64,000 bases of DNA, taken from NCBI RefSeq assembly GCF_030815145.1, contig NZ_JAUSWJ010000001.1, forward strand, positions 4,268,501 through 4,332,500, written 5' to 3'. This DNA is from Kaistia geumhonensis (GTDB lineage: Bacteria; Pseudomonadota; Alphaproteobacteria; Rhizobiales; Kaistiaceae). Below are positions 46,584 through 57,405 of this stretch, in pieces; position 1 is the first letter of the stretch, and each line of letters begins with the position of its first letter. Below the pieces are notes generated by a model, which saw only the letters and a program-made list of their open reading frames with translations, made no database searches and had not been told where the DNA came from. The position numbers and the translations under genes are program-made.

Positions 46584-49500
46584 TCAATCCGGCTCGCCAT
46601 ATCCCCCGCCCGTCGGCGTGGTGACGATCACCGCCTCGCCGGGCCTCAGGACGGTCTGGTCGCAGCCCGAAAGGGTCTCGACCCGGCCGTCCAGGCGGCG
46701 GACTTCGGTCCGGCCGAGCGCGCCGACCCCGCCGCCGAGAAGGCCATGCGGGGCGACGCTGCGATGGGAGGAGAGGATCGCGAGGTCCATCTCCTCGAGG
46801 AAGCGCAGCGTGCGCTCCGTACCGCCGCCGGCCGACCAGCGGCCCCGCCCGCCGGAGCCGGGACGGATATGGAAATCCTCGAGCAGGACCGGGAATCGGA
46901 ACTCGAGCACCTCCGGATCGGTGAGCCGCGAATTGGTCATATGGGTATGGACGCCGTCCGTTCCGTCGAAGCCGGTGCCATCGTTGAAGACGCCGGCTGG
47001 CGCACCGGAGCAGATCGTCTCGTAATACTGGTAGGTCGCATTGCCGAAGGTCAGGTTGTTCATCGAGCCCTGCGCCGAGGAGAGGGCGCCCAGCGCGCCG
47101 AACAGCGCGTTGGTCACGTGCTGGCTGGTCTCGACATTGCCCGCCACCACCGCCGCCGGGTAGCGCGGCGCCAGCATCGAGCCCTCCGGAATGACGATTC
47201 GGATCGGCCGGAGGCAACCGGCGTTCATCGGGATGTCGCCCTCCACCATGACGCGGAAGGCGTAGAGCACGGCGGCGCGCGTCACGGGCTCCGGCGCGTT
47301 GAAATTTGTCGACTGCTGTTGACTGGTGCCGGTGAAATCAACAACCGCCTCGCGCCTGTCGCGGTCGACCGTGATCCTGACGCGGATCGTCGCGCCCTGG
47401 TCGGTCTCGACGGCGAATTCCGAGTCTTTCAGCGCGCCGATGACGCGGCGCACGCTCTCGGCGGCGTTGTCCTGGACGTGGCCCATATAGGCGGTGACGG
47501 TGTCGAGCCCGAAATGCTCCACCATCTTCGCCAGTTCGTGCACGCCCTTCTCGTTGGCGGCGATCTGCGCCTTCAGGTCCGCGACGTTCTGCACGACATT
47601 TCGGACGGGATAAGCGTGTTCGGTCAAGAGCTTGACCAGCTCGGCCTCGCGGAAGCGGCCGCGATCGACCAGCTTGAAATTGTCGATCAGGACGCCTTCC
47701 TCGTCGACCGTCGTCGCCCTCGGTGTCATCGAGCCCGGCGCGGTTCCGCCGACATCGGCATGGTGGCCGCGGCTCGCGACGAAGAAGAGAATGTCCTCGC
47801 CCCGCGCATCGAAGACGGGAGTCACGACGGTGATGTCGGGCAGATGCGTCCCGCCATTGTAGGGCGCGTTCAGCGCATAGACGTCGCCCGGCCGCATGCG
47901 ATCCTCGTTCTGGGCAATGATCGTCTCGACCGAGCGGTCCATCGAGCCGAGATGCACCGGCATATGCGGCGCATTGGCGACCAGCCGGCCCGCGCGGTCG
48001 AAGACAGCGCAGGAAAAATCGAGCCGTTCCTTGATGTTGACCGAATAGGCGGTGTTCTGGAGCGTGACGCCCATCTGCTCGGCGATCGACATGAAGAGGT
48101 TGTTGAACACCTCCAGCATCACCGGATCGGCTTCGGTGCCGACCGCCTTTCGCGCCGCGCGCTCGGCGATCCGTTTCAGGACGACATGGCCGCGCTCGGT
48201 GACGCGGGCCTGCCAGCCGGGCTCGACGACGATGGTCTGGTGCTGCTCGATGAGGAGCGCCGGTCCGTCGATCAGAGATCCGCGCGGAAGCCGGTCGCGC
48301 AGGTGGACTCCGGCCTCATGCGCTGCGCCTGCCGAGTAGAAGGAGGTCAGCTCGACGGGCTCGGGACGCGATGGCGGCGCATCCTCGACCCCTTCCGCGA
48401 TCCGCGCGCCGCCGCCTGCGGCTTCCACCTCGAGGCTCTCGACGACGATCGGCTTGCCCTCGAAGACGAAGCCGAACTGCTGCCGGTGCGCCGCCTCGAA
48501 GGCCGCGATCATGGCGGAGCGCGGCAGCCAGGCCGGACCGGACCGATGGCCTTCGTTTCCATCGACGCCCTTGCGCAGCACCTCGATCGGGATGGCTGTA
48601 TCCGTGCCGTCATAGCGCAGATGCGCGCGGGCGAAGATCGTGATGTCGGAATCGGTTACGCCCTGTCCTTGAAGTTCGCCGACAACCTCGTCTTCGAGTT
48701 TTGATTCAAGGGCTTGAAGAGCCGATTCCGCTTCGCCGTCCAAGGGTCTGACGACGGCCTGGGTCCTGTGGGCGCGGATGTCGGCGAGCCCCATGCCGTA
48801 GGCCGAAAGGATGCCGGAGAAGGGGTGGATGAGGACGGTCGTCATGCCGAGGCTGTCGGCGACCATGCAGGCATGCTGCCCGCCGGCGCCGCCGAAGCAG
48901 TTGAGCGCATAGCCGGTCACGTCGTAGCCGCGCTGCACCGAGATCTTCTTGATGGCGTTGGCCATGTTCTCGACGGCGATATGCAGGAAGCCGTCGGCGA
49001 TTGCCTCGGCGCTGCGCCCGTCGCCGATCTCGGCAGCCAGCGCTTCGAATTTCTGGCGGACGATGGCGGCGTCGAGCGGCTGGTCGCGGCCGGGGCCGAA
49101 GATCTTCGGGAACCAGGCGGGTTGCAGCTTGCCGGCCATGACATTGGCGTCGGTCACCGCGAGCGGTCCGCCGCGGCGGTAGCAGGCCGGGCCGGGATCG
49201 GCGCCGGCCGAATCCGGTCCGACGCGGAAGCGTCCCGCCTCGTAATGCAGGATCGAGCCGCCGCCCGCCGCGACCGTGTGGATCCGCATCATCGGCGCGC
49301 GCATGCGCACGCCGGCGACCTCTGTCTCGAAGGATCGCTCCAGCGTTCCGTCGTAGTGGGAGACGTCGGTCGAGGTGCCGCCCATGTCGAAGCCGATGAC
49401 TTCGCCGAAGCCGGCCTCTGCCGCCGTCTCGACCGCCGCGACGACGCCACCGGCCGGCCCGGACAGGATCGCATCCTTGCCCTGGAAGAGGCCCGCATCG

Positions 49501-50435
49501 GTCAGCCCGCCCGAGGACATCATGAACATGAGGCGGGGCGAAGAAGTCTGGTCCCCCGGAGAACCGCCCTCTCCAGCTGTTGCCCAAGAGGCGGGAGAGG
49601 GAGGTTCCGAGCCCGCAGCCGGAAGCTGGGCCCTTCCGGCGGAAAAGCTGCTCGCGAGGGAGGGTTGGGAGTGGGGTGCCTTGCGCGAGGCTTGAGAGGC
49701 GGGCGTCAGCCCCGACCCCGGCGACGCGCCCAGCTCGTCCGCCACCTGTTCCACATAACGGCGGAGGATCGGCGAGAGATAGGCGTCAACCACGGTGGTG
49801 TCGCCGCGCCCGACCAGCTTCATCAGCGGCGAGACCTCATGCGACACCGAGACCTGCGCGAAGCCGAGCCGCCGGGCGATCTCGGCGGCGACGCGTTCGT
49901 GCTCGGGATGGCGCCAGGCATGCATGAAGACGATGGCGACGGCGCGGATGCCGTCGGCGAGCGCGGCCGAGAGCGCCGCCTCGATCTCGGCCGCGTCGGG
50001 TGCCGCCTCGACCGTCCCGTCGACGCGGACGCGCTCGTTGACCTCGACGACACGCTCATAAAGCTGGTCGGGCTTGACGATCTTCTTGGAGAAGATGTCT
50101 GGCCGTGCCTGGTATCCGATCCTGAGCGCATCGCGGAAGCCGCGCGTGATCAGGAGCAGCGTTCGGTCGCCCTTTCGCTCGAGCAGCGCATTGGTGGCGA
50201 CGGTCGTCCCCATCTTGACCGTGCGCACGAGACCGGCAGGGATGGTCGTTCCGGGCTGGAGCCCCAGCAGATCGCGGATGCCCTGCACGGCCGCGTCGCG
50301 ATAGGCGCCTGGATTCTCCGAAAGCAGCTTGTGCGCGACGATCGATCCGTCCGGCCGCCGACCGACGATATCTGTAAACGTGCCGCCGCGGTCGATCCAG
50401 AAATCCCAGCCCTCGCCCCCGGTGTCGTGCGCCAT
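46584..50435 (-). CDS. 5-oxoprolinase-type HyuA-HyuB fusion
   Basis: A 1,283-aa protein. The HyuA-like half (residues 1 to about 710) has [32 protein letters not shown] and [16 protein letters not shown]; the HyuB-like half (about 790-1283) has [19 protein letters not shown]-like [30 protein letters not shown] and the C-terminal [11 protein letters not shown]. This full-length fusion is the architecture of ATP-dependent 5-oxoprolinase (glutathione/5-oxoproline use) and some hydantoinases. Residues about 238-300 are an Ala-Ser-Pro-rich insertion encoded by a palindromic repeat and interrupt the HyuA half just before [10 protein letters not shown]. Whether activity survives is not known. Confidence 0.9.
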   Translation of the reverse strand: MAHDTGGEGWDFWIDRGGTFTDIVGRRPDGSIVAHKLLSENPGAYRDAAVQGIRDLLGLQPGTTIPAGLVRTVKMGTTVATNALLERKGDRTLLLITRGFRDALRIGYQARPDIFSKKIVKPDQLYERVVEVNERVRVDGTVEAAPDAAEIEAALSAALADGIRAVAIVFMHAWRHPEHERVAAEIARRLGFAQVSVSHEVSPLMKLVGRGDTTVVDAYLSPILRRYVEQVADELGASPGSGLTPASQASRKAPHSQPSLASSFSAGRAQLPAAGSEPPSPASWATAGEGGSPGDQTSSPRLMFMMSSGGLTDAGLFQGKDAILSGPAGGVVAAVETAAEAGFGEVIGFDMGGTSTDVSHYDGTLERSFETEVAGVRMRAPMMRIHTVAAGGGSILHYEAGRFRVGPDSAGADPGPACYRRGGPLAVTDANVMAGKLQPAWFPKIFGPGRDQPLDAAIVRQKFEALAAEIGDGRSAEAIADGFLHIAVENMANAIKKISVQRGYDVTGYALNCFGGAGGQHACMVADSLGMTTVLIHPFSGILSAYGMGLADIRAHRTQAVVRPLDGEAESALQALESKLEDEVVGELQGQGVTDSDITIFARAHLRYDGTDTAIPIEVLRKGVDGNEGHRSGPAWLPRSAMIAAFEAAHRQQFGFVFEGKPIVVESLEVEAAGGGARIAEGVEDAPPSRPEPVELTSFYSAGAAHEAGVHLRDRLPRGSLIDGPALLIEQHQTIVVEPGWQARVTERGHVVLKRIAERAARKAVGTEADPVMLEVFNNLFMSIAEQMGVTLQNTAYSVNIKERLDFSCAVFDRAGRLVANAPHMPVHLGSMDRSVETIIAQNEDRMRPGDVYALNAPYNGGTHLPDITVVTPVFDARGEDILFFVASRGHHADVGGTAPGSMTPRATTVDEEGVLIDNFKLVDRGRFREAELVKLLTEHAYPVRNVVQNVADLKAQIAANEKGVHELAKMVEHFGLDTVTAYMGHVQDNAAESVRRVIGALKDSEFAVETDQGATIRVRITVDRDRREAVVDFTGTSQQQSTNFNAPEPVTRAAVLYAFRVMVEGDIPMNAGCLRPIRIVIPEGSMLAPRYPAAVVAGNVETSQHVTNALFGALGALSSAQGSMNNLTFGNATYQYYETICSGAPAGVFNDGTGFDGTDGVHTHMTNSRLTDPEVLEFRFPVLLEDFHIRPGSGGRGRWSAGGGTERTLRFLEEMDLAILSSHRSVAPHGLLGGGVGALGRTEVRRLDGRVETLSGCDQTVLRPGEAVIVTTPTGGGYGEPD
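49536..49724. repeat. Palindromic repeat inserted in-frame in the oxoprolinase gene
   Basis: About 189 bases (63 codons). One palindrome has arms GAACCGCCCTCTCC (49561-49574) and GGAGAGGGAGGTTC (49594-49607), 13 of 14 matching; a second has GCCGGAA (49618-49624) and TTCCGGC (49634-49640). The 3' part reads GGGAGGGTTGGGAGTGGGG, as in the intergenic repeat at 629-663. It is open in the oxoprolinase frame and its peptide is low complexity, unlike the flanking conserved protein. Confidence 0.65.
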
Positions 50436-50572
50436 GTCTGCCTCTGCGATTTCGCGTCGAGGCCGACCAGAGCACTTTTCGGCGGCGAACCCAACCGGTC
50501 ACGACTTTAGCCTCCGGCCGCGACCACGCGTGGTCTCGCATCGCCGGATCGGATGCCTTATTGTGGCGCATC

Positions 50573-51277
50573 ATGAGTATATGGCGCCGCCTCGGCGATA
50601 TCATTCACCGGATCCCAGGATCCTGCGTTCTGATCGATCATGTCTGCGACGCCCTGCGTGCCACATTCGGCACATCGGCGGAACGGCGGCATGCGGCCTT
50701 TTCCGTGTCCATGATCGCCCTTTCCGCGAAGATGGCGAAGGCGGACGGCGTGGTGACGGGCGACGAGATCAGCGCCTTCAAGCAGCTCTTCGAGATTCCC
50801 GAGAGCGAGAAGCGCAACGTCGCGCGGCTGTTCAATCTCGCGAAGCAGGACGTCGCCGGATTCGAGGCCTATGCCCGCAAGATAGCCGGGCTGTTCTCCG
50901 AGGGCGCGGAGGTCTTCGAGGACATCGTCGACGGGCTTTTCCACATCGCCAAGGCCGACGGCATGGTGCATGAGCGCGAGCTCGATTTCCTCGGGCGCGT
51001 CGCGCAGCTGTTCGGATTGTCGGAGCCGGCCTTTGCCCGCATCTCGAGCCGCCATATCGTGCCGGAGGAGGGCGATCCCTATCTCATCCTCGGCATCGAC
51101 CGCGACGCCTCCAACGACGAGGTGAAGCGGCATTACCGGCGCATCGTCGCGGACACCCATCCCGACAAGCTGATGGCGCGCGGCGTTCCGGCCGAGTTCA
51201 TCGCCATCGCCACCGCCAAGCTCGCCGCGCTCAACGGCGCCTATGACAGGATCCGGCGGGAACGAGCTTTCGCATGA
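50573..51277 (+). CDS. TerB / J-domain protein (DjlA-like)
   Basis: A 234-aa protein: a TerB-type helical domain (residues 40-150, MIALSAKMAKADGVVTGDEISAFKQLF) and a C-terminal J-domain with HPD near residue 196 (YLILGIDRDASNDEVKRHYRRIVADTHPDKLMARG). DjlA-family proteins stimulate DnaK ATPase; this one lacks the N-terminal membrane helix of E. coli DjlA, so it should be soluble. It overlaps the amidase gene by four bases, forming an operon. Confidence 0.9.
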   Translation: MSIWRRLGDIIHRIPGSCVLIDHVCDALRATFGTSAERRHAAFSVSMIALSAKMAKADGVVTGDEISAFKQLFEIPESEKRNVARLFNLAKQDVAGFEAYARKIAGLFSEGAEVFEDIVDGLFHIAKADGMVHERELDFLGRVAQLFGLSEPAFARISSRHIVPEEGDPYLILGIDRDASNDEVKRHYRRIVADTHPDKLMARGVPAEFIAIATAKLAALNGAYDRIRRERAFA

Positions 51278-52071
51278 CGGATCGGAACGGCCTGGCCGCC
51301 GACTTGCGGCCATCGCCGAATTTCGGCACGCGCGCCGAAGGCGTCGCGACCGATCTCATCATCCTTCACTATACCGACATGCCGACCGCCGAAGAGGCGA
51401 TCGAGTGGCTCTGCAACCCCGTCTCCCAGGTCTCGGCGCATTATGTCGTCGCGGAGGACGGGCGCATCACGCAACTCGTCGACGAGGCCGACCGGGCCTG
51501 GCATGCCGGCCTGTCCTGCTGGGAAACCGAGACCGACATCAATTCGCGATCGATCGGTATCGAGATCGCCAATGCGGGCCACGACCACGGTTATCCCGAT
51601 TTTCCGGCCGCGCAGATCGATGCCGTCATCGGGCTCTGCCGCGATATCCAGTCGCGCCATCCGGTCAAGCCCCGAGGCATTCTCGCGCATTCCGACGTGG
51701 CGCCTGCCCGCAAGCGCGATCCGGGCGAGAAGTTCCCCTGGGCGGCGCTGGCGGCGGCAGGAATCGGCCATTTCGTGCCGCCTGAGCCGCTCGGCGGCGG
51801 TCGCGCGATGCAGCCGGGCGACGAGGGATATGCGGTCGGCGCCTTCCAGGCGCTGCTCTTCCTTTATGGCTACGGGCTCGACGTGACCGGCATCTATGAC
51901 GAGGCGACGGTGGCCGTGGTGAGCGCCTTCCAGAGGCATTTCCGGCCGGCGCGCATCGACGGGCTTGCCGATGCGTCGACGGTCGCGACACTGCATAAAC
52001 TGGCCCGCGCGCTGGCCCCGCCGGACCTCGCCCCGGCCGTCTCTCCGATCGGCCGAATCCGGCGCTGGTGA
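51274..52071 (+). CDS. N-acetylmuramoyl-L-alanine amidase (AmiD-like) with peptidoglycan-binding domain
   Basis: A 265-aa enzyme: an Amidase_2 (PGRP-like) domain with zinc ligands His32 (LIILHYTDM), a second His near 139 (ILAHSDVAPARKRDPGEKFPW) and the Asp of KRDPG. A C-terminal PG_binding_1 domain follows (VGAFQALLFLYGYGLDVTGIYDEATVAVVSAFQRHF). It cleaves the amide linking muramic acid to the stem peptide. No signal peptide is visible, so it may recycle cytoplasmic muropeptides like AmpD, or export is by an unseen route. Confidence 0.9.
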   Translation: MTDRNGLAADLRPSPNFGTRAEGVATDLIILHYTDMPTAEEAIEWLCNPVSQVSAHYVVAEDGRITQLVDEADRAWHAGLSCWETETDINSRSIGIEIANAGHDHGYPDFPAAQIDAVIGLCRDIQSRHPVKPRGILAHSDVAPARKRDPGEKFPWAALAAAGIGHFVPPEPLGGGRAMQPGDEGYAVGAFQALLFLYGYGLDVTGIYDEATVAVVSAFQRHFRPARIDGLADASTVATLHKLARALAPPDLAPAVSPIGRIRRW

Positions 52072-52179
52072 TCACGCCATCGTGATCGACGCCTCGGGAT
52101 GGGCGCCTCACCGCCCCATTTCGGGACAGTTCCGCCGCGAAAGCGAGGCCATCGTCAACGAAGCGAGTACCCGTCGCGT

Positions 52180-52692
52180 ATGAATGTCGTCCGCGTAACC
52201 GGCCTGGCCGCGCTGTTCGCCTGCTCGGCCATGCTGAATTCCATCATCCCCGCCGAGGCTGGCTCCGCCCGGCTCCTTTCCTCGAACGCCACCCGGATCG
52301 CCGCCGCCGACCGGGGCAACAGCCGCTACGACGAGCTGATCGCGCGCTACGCAGCGGAAAATGACGTCCCCGTTTCGCTTGCGCATGCGGTGGTCAACGT
52401 CGAGAGCAACTACAATCCAAAACTGCGTGGCTCGGCCGGCGAGATCGGGCTGATGCAGGTGAAGCTGTCGACGGCGCGCGGCATGGGCTATCGCGGCTCG
52501 GCCAAGAAGCTCTACGAGCCGGAGACCAACATCCGCTACGGCATGGAATATCTCGGCGCAGCGCGGAAACTCGCCGGCGGCGACCTCTGCGGCACCATCC
52601 TTCGCTACAATGCGGGGCATGCGGCGAAGCGCATGTCCAAGGGACCGCTCGCCTATTGCGGCAAGGTCCGCCAGATCATCGCCATGAACTGA
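52180..52692 (+). CDS. Lytic transglycosylase, SLT domain
   Basis: A 170-aa exported protein. Signal peptide (MNVVRVTGLAALFACSAMLNSIIPAEAGSA) then an SLT domain with catalytic Glu75 (VVNVESNYNP), GEIGLMQVKLSTARGMGY and IRYGMEYLGAA and RYNAGHAAK. It cuts the glycan strand to form anhydromuramic ends. The ATG at 52180 is chosen because it gives the signal peptide. It follows the amidase gene by 108 bases on the same strand. Confidence 0.9.
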   Translation: MNVVRVTGLAALFACSAMLNSIIPAEAGSARLLSSNATRIAAADRGNSRYDELIARYAAENDVPVSLAHAVVNVESNYNPKLRGSAGEIGLMQVKLSTARGMGYRGSAKKLYEPETNIRYGMEYLGAARKLAGGDLCGTILRYNAGHAAKRMSKGPLAYCGKVRQIIAMN

Positions 52693-52787
52693 TGCCGCGG
52701 CATGGACCGGGCGAGCCGTGGTCCGCGCGGCGGAGGTCGCCGTCCAGGCGGGCTTGACCCCCGGCGGCTTCCCCCATAGGTGCTAGC

Positions 52788-53188
52788 CGGGCCAGCTGGC
52801 CGGACGACCGCCCCTGCAGGACCGAAAGGTCGCCGGGGAGGAAAGTCCGGGCTCCACGGAAACACGGTGCCGGATAACGTCCGGCGGGGGCGACCCCAGG
52901 GAAAGTGCCACAGAGAGCAGTCCGCCCGGCAAGCCTTTCGGGGCATGTCGGGTCAGGGTGAAAGGGTGGGGTAAGAGCCCACCGCGGACCCAGCAATGGG
53001 GACGGCACGGCAAACCCCACCGGGAGCAAGACCGAATAGGGGCGGCATGGGCTCATGCCCAGGCCTGTTTCCAGGCCCGCCGCCCGGGTAGGTCGCGCGA
53101 GGCGTCCGGCAACGGCCGCCCAAGATGAATGGTCGTCACGCGGTGGTTCGCCACCGCCTTACAGAACCCGGCTTACAGGCCAGCTGGC
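52788..53188 (+). ncRNA. rnpB: RNase P RNA (class A)
   Basis: The RNA component of RNase P, which matures tRNA 5' ends. Conserved blocks are in order: GAGGAAAGTCCGGGCTC (near 52,838), AGGGTGAAAGGGTGGGGTAA (near 52,957), GCAAACCCCACC (near 53,010), AGATGAATGGTCGTCACG (near 53,122) and ACAGAACCCGGCTTACAGG (near 53,161). The ends pair: GCCAGCTGGCC near 52,791 with GGCCAGCTGGC at 53,178-53,188 forms P1. The length of about 400 nt is usual for the alphaproteobacterial type. Ends are set from P1 and may be off by a few bases. Confidence 0.95.
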
Positions 53189-53650
53189 GCTGACCTTTCC
53201 GGAACATCCGCGCACTTTGCTGCCGTCCTTCGAAGCATGGGCGCGCATGGGCGATCACCCCCTCGACACCCCTTTCATCGCCGTCCGAGACAGACTGCCG
53301 CGCCTCCGGTTGTCCACCGGTCGTGCGGGGCGTTTCGCGTGCCTCGGGCCGTCGCAGAAACGCCGGCAAAGCAAGGATTTGCAACGGAAAATTAATCTTA
53401 ACGGTTCCATGGTTTTCCACGGTGGCCGGCCGGCCGCGGAGAGCCATTCCATTGACGCCCATGTCCTCCCATGGTATCCCAAATCGTCCCGGAACGAAGG
53501 GGTCGCCTTCGGCTATCGCAGCCGTGCTTTGGGCCCCTTCCGCGTCCCGGGCGAGCGTTTCCAGTCTGCGTCCGTGGGTTCTCATCCGTGCTCGGAAGCG
53601 GGCGGCGGAACGGGATTTCGCGTGTCGCTTCCGGAGCGGCCTGAGGGGCA
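53189..53650 (+). promoter_or_regulatory. Upstream region of the dcw cluster
   Basis: These 462 bases between rnpB and mraZ hold no gene I can support; open frames crossing it also cross rnpB. AT-rich sequence (AAAATTAATCTTAACGG, near 53,388) marks a likely promoter zone, and the MraZ box lies just downstream. A long leader to mraZ (about 200 bases) is implied. Confidence 0.6.
53457..53491 (-). promoter_or_regulatory. MraZ box (10-bp-phased TGGG repeats)
   Basis: Three copies of CCCA at 53458, 53468 and 53478, plus CCC at 53488, each one helical turn apart: on the minus strand TGGG-N6 direct repeats. MraZ binds TGGG repeats with this phasing upstream of its own gene and controls the dcw operon. 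It lies about 160-190 bases before the mraZ ATG. Confidence 0.7.
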
Positions 53651-54118
53651 ATGGACGAGTTCGTTTCCACCTTCACGAACCGGCTGGATTCGAAGGGGCG
53701 GGTCTCCATTCCCGCAGCCTTCCGCTCAGTGCTGGCGCGTGACGGTTTCGAGGGGCTCTATTGTTGTCCGACGCTGGATCAGAATGCTGTGGATGCCGGG
53801 GGCCATCGGCTCCGGGAGCAGATCCGCGCCATGCTGGCCCTGTTCGAGCCTTTCTCGGAGGATCACGAGCTGCTGTCGACGACGCTGATCGGCGAGAGCG
53901 AGATCCTGAAGGTCGATCCGGAGGGGCGCGTCGCGCTCTCCGAGGCGATCAAGGCCCATGCCGGGATCGGCGATACCGTGACCTTCGTCGGGCAGGGCTA
54001 CAAGTTCCAGATCTGGGAACCGGAGCGTTTCCTCTCCTATCGCGAGGCGGCGAAGAACCGGGTGCGCGACCTGCGTCGTCGTCTCGGCGGGCGCCGCGAG
54101 CCGGGAGAGTCGGCATGA
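53651..54118 (+). CDS. mraZ: Division/cell wall cluster regulator MraZ
   Basis: A 155-aa protein with two SpoVT-AbrB-like DNA-binding units: [13 protein letters not shown] near residue 13 and [15 protein letters not shown] near residue 88. It autoregulates the cluster by binding TGGG repeats. GAGGGG precedes the ATG. Its stop overlaps rsmH by four bases. Length typical (about 150 aa). Confidence 0.96.
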   Translation: MDEFVSTFTNRLDSKGRVSIPAAFRSVLARDGFEGLYCCPTLDQNAVDAGGHRLREQIRAMLALFEPFSEDHELLSTTLIGESEILKVDPEGRVALSEAIKAHAGIGDTVTFVGQGYKFQIWEPERFLSYREAAKNRVRDLRRRLGGRREPGESA

Positions 54119-55125
54119 CGGCAGAGACCGCTCCGCGCCACATTCCCGTCATGCTCGCCGAGGTGCTTGCCGCGCTGGCGCCGAGAGCGGGCGAAACCAT
54201 CATCGACGGCACGTTCGGGCTCGGCGGCTATTCGCGTGCGATCCTCGCGGCCGGCGCGGACGTGATCGCGATCGACCGCGATCCGACCGCGATCGCCGGC
54301 GGCGCCGGCCTGGTCGCGGAGGCCGCCGGACGGCTGACGCTGGTCGAGGACCGCTTCGGCGCCCTGGACAGCGTCGCGGAGGCAGCCGGGCATGCCGCGG
54401 TCGACGGCGTCGTGCTCGATATCGGCGTCTCGTCCATGCAGATCGACGAGGCGGAGCGCGGCTTCTCGTTCCGCTTCGACGGCCCGCTCGACATGCGCAT
54501 GGCGCGATCGGGGCCGAGCGCCGCCGACATCGTCAACACCATGGCGCCGCGCGACCTCGCCCGCATCCTCTCCGTCCTCGGGGAAGAGCGCCGGGCGGGC
54601 GCCGTGGCACGCGCGATCGCAGAAGACCGTGGCGCGACGCCTTTCACCACCACCGCGGCGCTGGCCGGGCTCATCGAGCGCGTGGTGGGCCGCAAGCCCA
54701 CCGACACGATCCATCCCGCGACGCGCAGCTTCCAGGCGCTCCGCATCTTCGTGAACGAGGAACTCGACGAACTGGCCGACGCCCTGGCCGCCGCCGAGCG
54801 CGTGCTGAGGCCAGGCGGCCGCCTCGTCGTCGTCTCTTTCCATTCTCTCGAAGATCGCATCGTCAAGCGCTTCCTCGCCGATCGCAGCGAGGAGCGGGCA
54901 GGGGGCTCGCGCCACATGCCGGAACGCAGCGTCGCGGCGCCGACCTTCACGCTCGTCGGCAAGGGCCCCGTAAACGCCGGCGACGACGAGATCGCGCGCA
55001 ATCCGCGGGCCCGTTCGGCGAAGCTGCGGGCGGCCATCCGCACCGAGGCGCCGGCGCGTCCCTTCGACAGAGAGGCGGCGGGCGTTCCGTCGCTGCCACC
55101 CCTCAAGGCGGAGCGTTCGCAATGA
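54115..55125 (+). CDS. rsmH: 16S rRNA (cytosine(1402)-N(4))-methyltransferase
   Basis: A 336-aa SAM-dependent methyltransferase (MraW): [13 protein letters not shown] at the N-terminus, the SAM site [25 protein letters not shown], and the C-terminal [16 protein letters not shown]. It methylates C1402 of 16S rRNA in the decoding centre. The start is the ATG overlapping the mraZ stop. Its stop overlaps ftsL by four bases. Confidence 0.96.
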   Translation: MTAETAPRHIPVMLAEVLAALAPRAGETIIDGTFGLGGYSRAILAAGADVIAIDRDPTAIAGGAGLVAEAAGRLTLVEDRFGALDSVAEAAGHAAVDGVVLDIGVSSMQIDEAERGFSFRFDGPLDMRMARSGPSAADIVNTMAPRDLARILSVLGEERRAGAVARAIAEDRGATPFTTTAALAGLIERVVGRKPTDTIHPATRSFQALRIFVNEELDELADALAAAERVLRPGGRLVVVSFHSLEDRIVKRFLADRSEERAGGSRHMPERSVAAPTFTLVGKGPVNAGDDEIARNPRARSAKLRAAIRTEAPARPFDREAAGVPSLPPLKAERSQ

Positions 55126-55670
55126 AGCGCGGCTGGAACATCTTCTGGGTCAGCCTGATGATCGCCGTCGCGGTCGTGACCTATGCGATGAAGGACAGCG
55201 CCGGCCGCGCCGCCGACCATGTTATGCAGCTCCGCGCCGAGATCGCCCGCGAGAAACAGCAGCTCGCCGTGCTCAAGGCCGAGTGGGGCGTTCTCGACCA
55301 GCCGTCCCGCCTGCAGGCGCTCGTCGAGCGCTACAGCGAATATCTCGGCCTGAAGCCTCTCGACGTCCGCCAGCTCGCCCGCCTCAGCGACGTTCCCGGT
55401 CGTGGGCCGATTCCCGCCGGCGGCGGCCAGATGCCGGGCAAGCCGCTCGATCTCCTCACCGCGAGCGCGGCGAGCGGCGTCGATCCGGTGCGGACCGGCA
55501 GCGTCGCAACGGCGCCCAAGCTGCCCAAGCCGCCTTCGTCCAAGACCGCCGCGGCGAAGTCCGCCGACGCTGCCAAGACCGCCGCTTCGATCAAGCATAC
55601 CGAGCCCGCCGTGCGAAAGCCGGTGCCGCTCGCCTCGCCCGCCGAGCTGCAGACGGGATATCTCGAATGA
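55122..55670 (+). CDS. ftsL: Cell division protein FtsL
   Basis: A 182-aa bitopic protein. One membrane helix ([18 protein letters not shown], residues 6-23) is followed by a coiled-coil-like periplasmic segment ([35 protein letters not shown]) ending in the GLKPL motif of FtsL. An Ala-Lys-Pro-rich, probably disordered tail of about 90 residues follows, much longer than E. coli FtsL (121 aa) but common in Alphaproteobacteria. It links the FtsQB complex to FtsWI. Confidence 0.9.
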   Translation: MKRGWNIFWVSLMIAVAVVTYAMKDSAGRAADHVMQLRAEIAREKQQLAVLKAEWGVLDQPSRLQALVERYSEYLGLKPLDVRQLARLSDVPGRGPIPAGGGQMPGKPLDLLTASAASGVDPVRTGSVATAPKLPKPPSSKTAAAKSADAAKTAASIKHTEPAVRKPVPLASPAELQTGYLE

Positions 55671-57400
55671 CGATGACGCTCACTGATCATCCCGAAACGT
55701 TGAACCGCGCTCCGCTGGCGCGAGACGAGAGCGCCGCGGTCGCAGCCCGCAAGCGGCAGGAACAGACGCGCAGCCGCATCGTGCTCGCGGTCGGCGCCTT
55801 CGTCCTTCTTTATGGGATCATCGGCGGCCGGCTGGTCCAGCTCGGCGCCAGCGAGCCGGCGGACGCGGCGGCGCGCGGCAGCGCCGCCTCGGCGGTCGCC
55901 ACAGCCCGTCCCGACATCGTCGATCGCAACGGCGAGATCCTGGCGACGGACATCCGCACCGCCTCGCTCTATGCCGAGCCGAACAAGATCGTCGATCCCG
56001 ACGAGGCGACCGAGCTCATCACCAGCGTGTTGCAGGACCTCGACGCGACGGCGCTGCGCAAGAAGCTGTCGACCAAGGCGGGTTTCGTCTGGGTGAAGCG
56101 CGAGATCACGCCGACCCAGCAGGCGCAGATCCATGACCTCGGCATCCCGGGCGTCGGCTTCCTGACTGAGAACAAGCGCTTCTATCCGGGCGGTCCAGCC
56201 GCGGCGCATATCGTCGGCCTCGTCAATATCGACAACCAGGGCATCGCGGGCATCGAGCGGACCGTCGACGAACGCGGCCTCTCCGACCTGCACAATGCCG
56301 GCTTCGCGATGAAGACCAATGCGCAGGAGCCGGTGCGTCTCTCGATCGACCTCCGCGTCCAGCACGTCCTGCGCGACGAACTCGTCGGCGCCATGCAGAA
56401 ATATAGGGCGGTGGCGGCGATGGGCGTTCTGGTGAACGCCAAGACGGGCGAGGTGATCGCCCTCGCGTCGCTCCCCGATTTCGATCCCAACGACCCTGTC
56501 GACGCCAACAAGCCGGATCGCCTCAACAGGATCACGGCAGGCACCTTCGAGCTGGGCTCCGTCTTCAAGAGCTTCACCTTCGCCATGGCGCTCGACAGCG
56601 GCAAGGTGAAGATGACGGACAGCTTCGATGCCCGCTCTCCGATCCGCGTCGGGCGGCAGCTGATCCGCGACTCCCATCCCGAGGGGCGCTATCTCTCGGT
56701 CCCCGAAATCTTCCGCTATTCGTCCAATATCGGCACCGCGAAGATGGCGCTCGCGATCGGCCAGGAGACGCAGCAGGACTATCTGAAGAAGTTCGGCCTC
56801 TCGACCAAGCTCAAGACCGAGCTGCCGGAGGTGGCCACGCCTCAGGTGCCGCGCCGCTGGAGCACGGCCGCCCAGATGACCGTCGCCTTCGGACACGGCA
56901 TCGCGATCACGCCGATGCAGGCCGCCATGGGCGACGTCGCACTGGTCAATGGCGGCAACTTCCTGTCGCCCACCTTCTTCCCGCGCACGCAGGAGCAGGC
57001 GATGGCGCTGGCCACGCCGATGGTCTCGAAGAAGACCAGTGACGAGATGCGCTGGCTGTTCCGCTACAACGCCGTCAACGGTTCGGGCCGCCATGCAGAC
57101 GTTCCGGGCTATGTCGTGGGCGGCAAGACGGGTACGGCCGAGAAGATCGCGAACGGACGCTATGTCGAGGGGCATTACCTCAACTCGTTCCTCGCGACAT
57201 TCCCGATGGACGACCCGGAATATGTGCTTCTCGTCTCGGTCGACGATCCGAAATCGGAGAAGCCGGGACTGCCGGCGCTGGCTGCCTGGAACGCAGCCTA
57301 TGTCGCCGGAAACGTGATCCGCCGCTCTGCCGCCTTTCTCGGCGTCCAGCCGAGGACGGAGCAGGAAGGCCACCCCGATGCCATGCTCGTGTCGTATTGA
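55667..57400 (+). CDS. ftsI: Division-specific transpeptidase PBP3 (FtsI)
   Basis: A 577-aa class B penicillin-binding protein. One N-terminal helix ([17 protein letters not shown]), a PBP dimer domain, and a transpeptidase domain with SVFK (near 298), SSN (near 351) and KTGTAEK (near 486). It crosslinks septal peptidoglycan together with FtsW. The ATG at 55667 overlaps the ftsL stop; another ATG is two codons on. A hairpin separates it from murE. Confidence 0.96.
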   Translation: MTMTLTDHPETLNRAPLARDESAAVAARKRQEQTRSRIVLAVGAFVLLYGIIGGRLVQLGASEPADAAARGSAASAVATARPDIVDRNGEILATDIRTASLYAEPNKIVDPDEATELITSVLQDLDATALRKKLSTKAGFVWVKREITPTQQAQIHDLGIPGVGFLTENKRFYPGGPAAAHIVGLVNIDNQGIAGIERTVDERGLSDLHNAGFAMKTNAQEPVRLSIDLRVQHVLRDELVGAMQKYRAVAAMGVLVNAKTGEVIALASLPDFDPNDPVDANKPDRLNRITAGTFELGSVFKSFTFAMALDSGKVKMTDSFDARSPIRVGRQLIRDSHPEGRYLSVPEIFRYSSNIGTAKMALAIGQETQQDYLKKFGLSTKLKTELPEVATPQVPRRWSTAAQMTVAFGHGIAITPMQAAMGDVALVNGGNFLSPTFFPRTQEQAMALATPMVSKKTSDEMRWLFRYNAVNGSGRHADVPGYVVGGKTGTAEKIANGRYVEGHYLNSFLATFPMDDPEYVLLVSVDDPKSEKPGLPALAAWNAAYVAGNVIRRSAAFLGVQPRTEQEGHPDAMLVSY

Positions 57401-57405
57401 GCGCA

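Noticed and set aside
53055-53888. Open frames across the gap between rnpB and mraZ
   Set aside because: They overlap the conserved 3' third of RNase P RNA and the start of mraZ, show no domain and have no ribosome site at a sensible distance.
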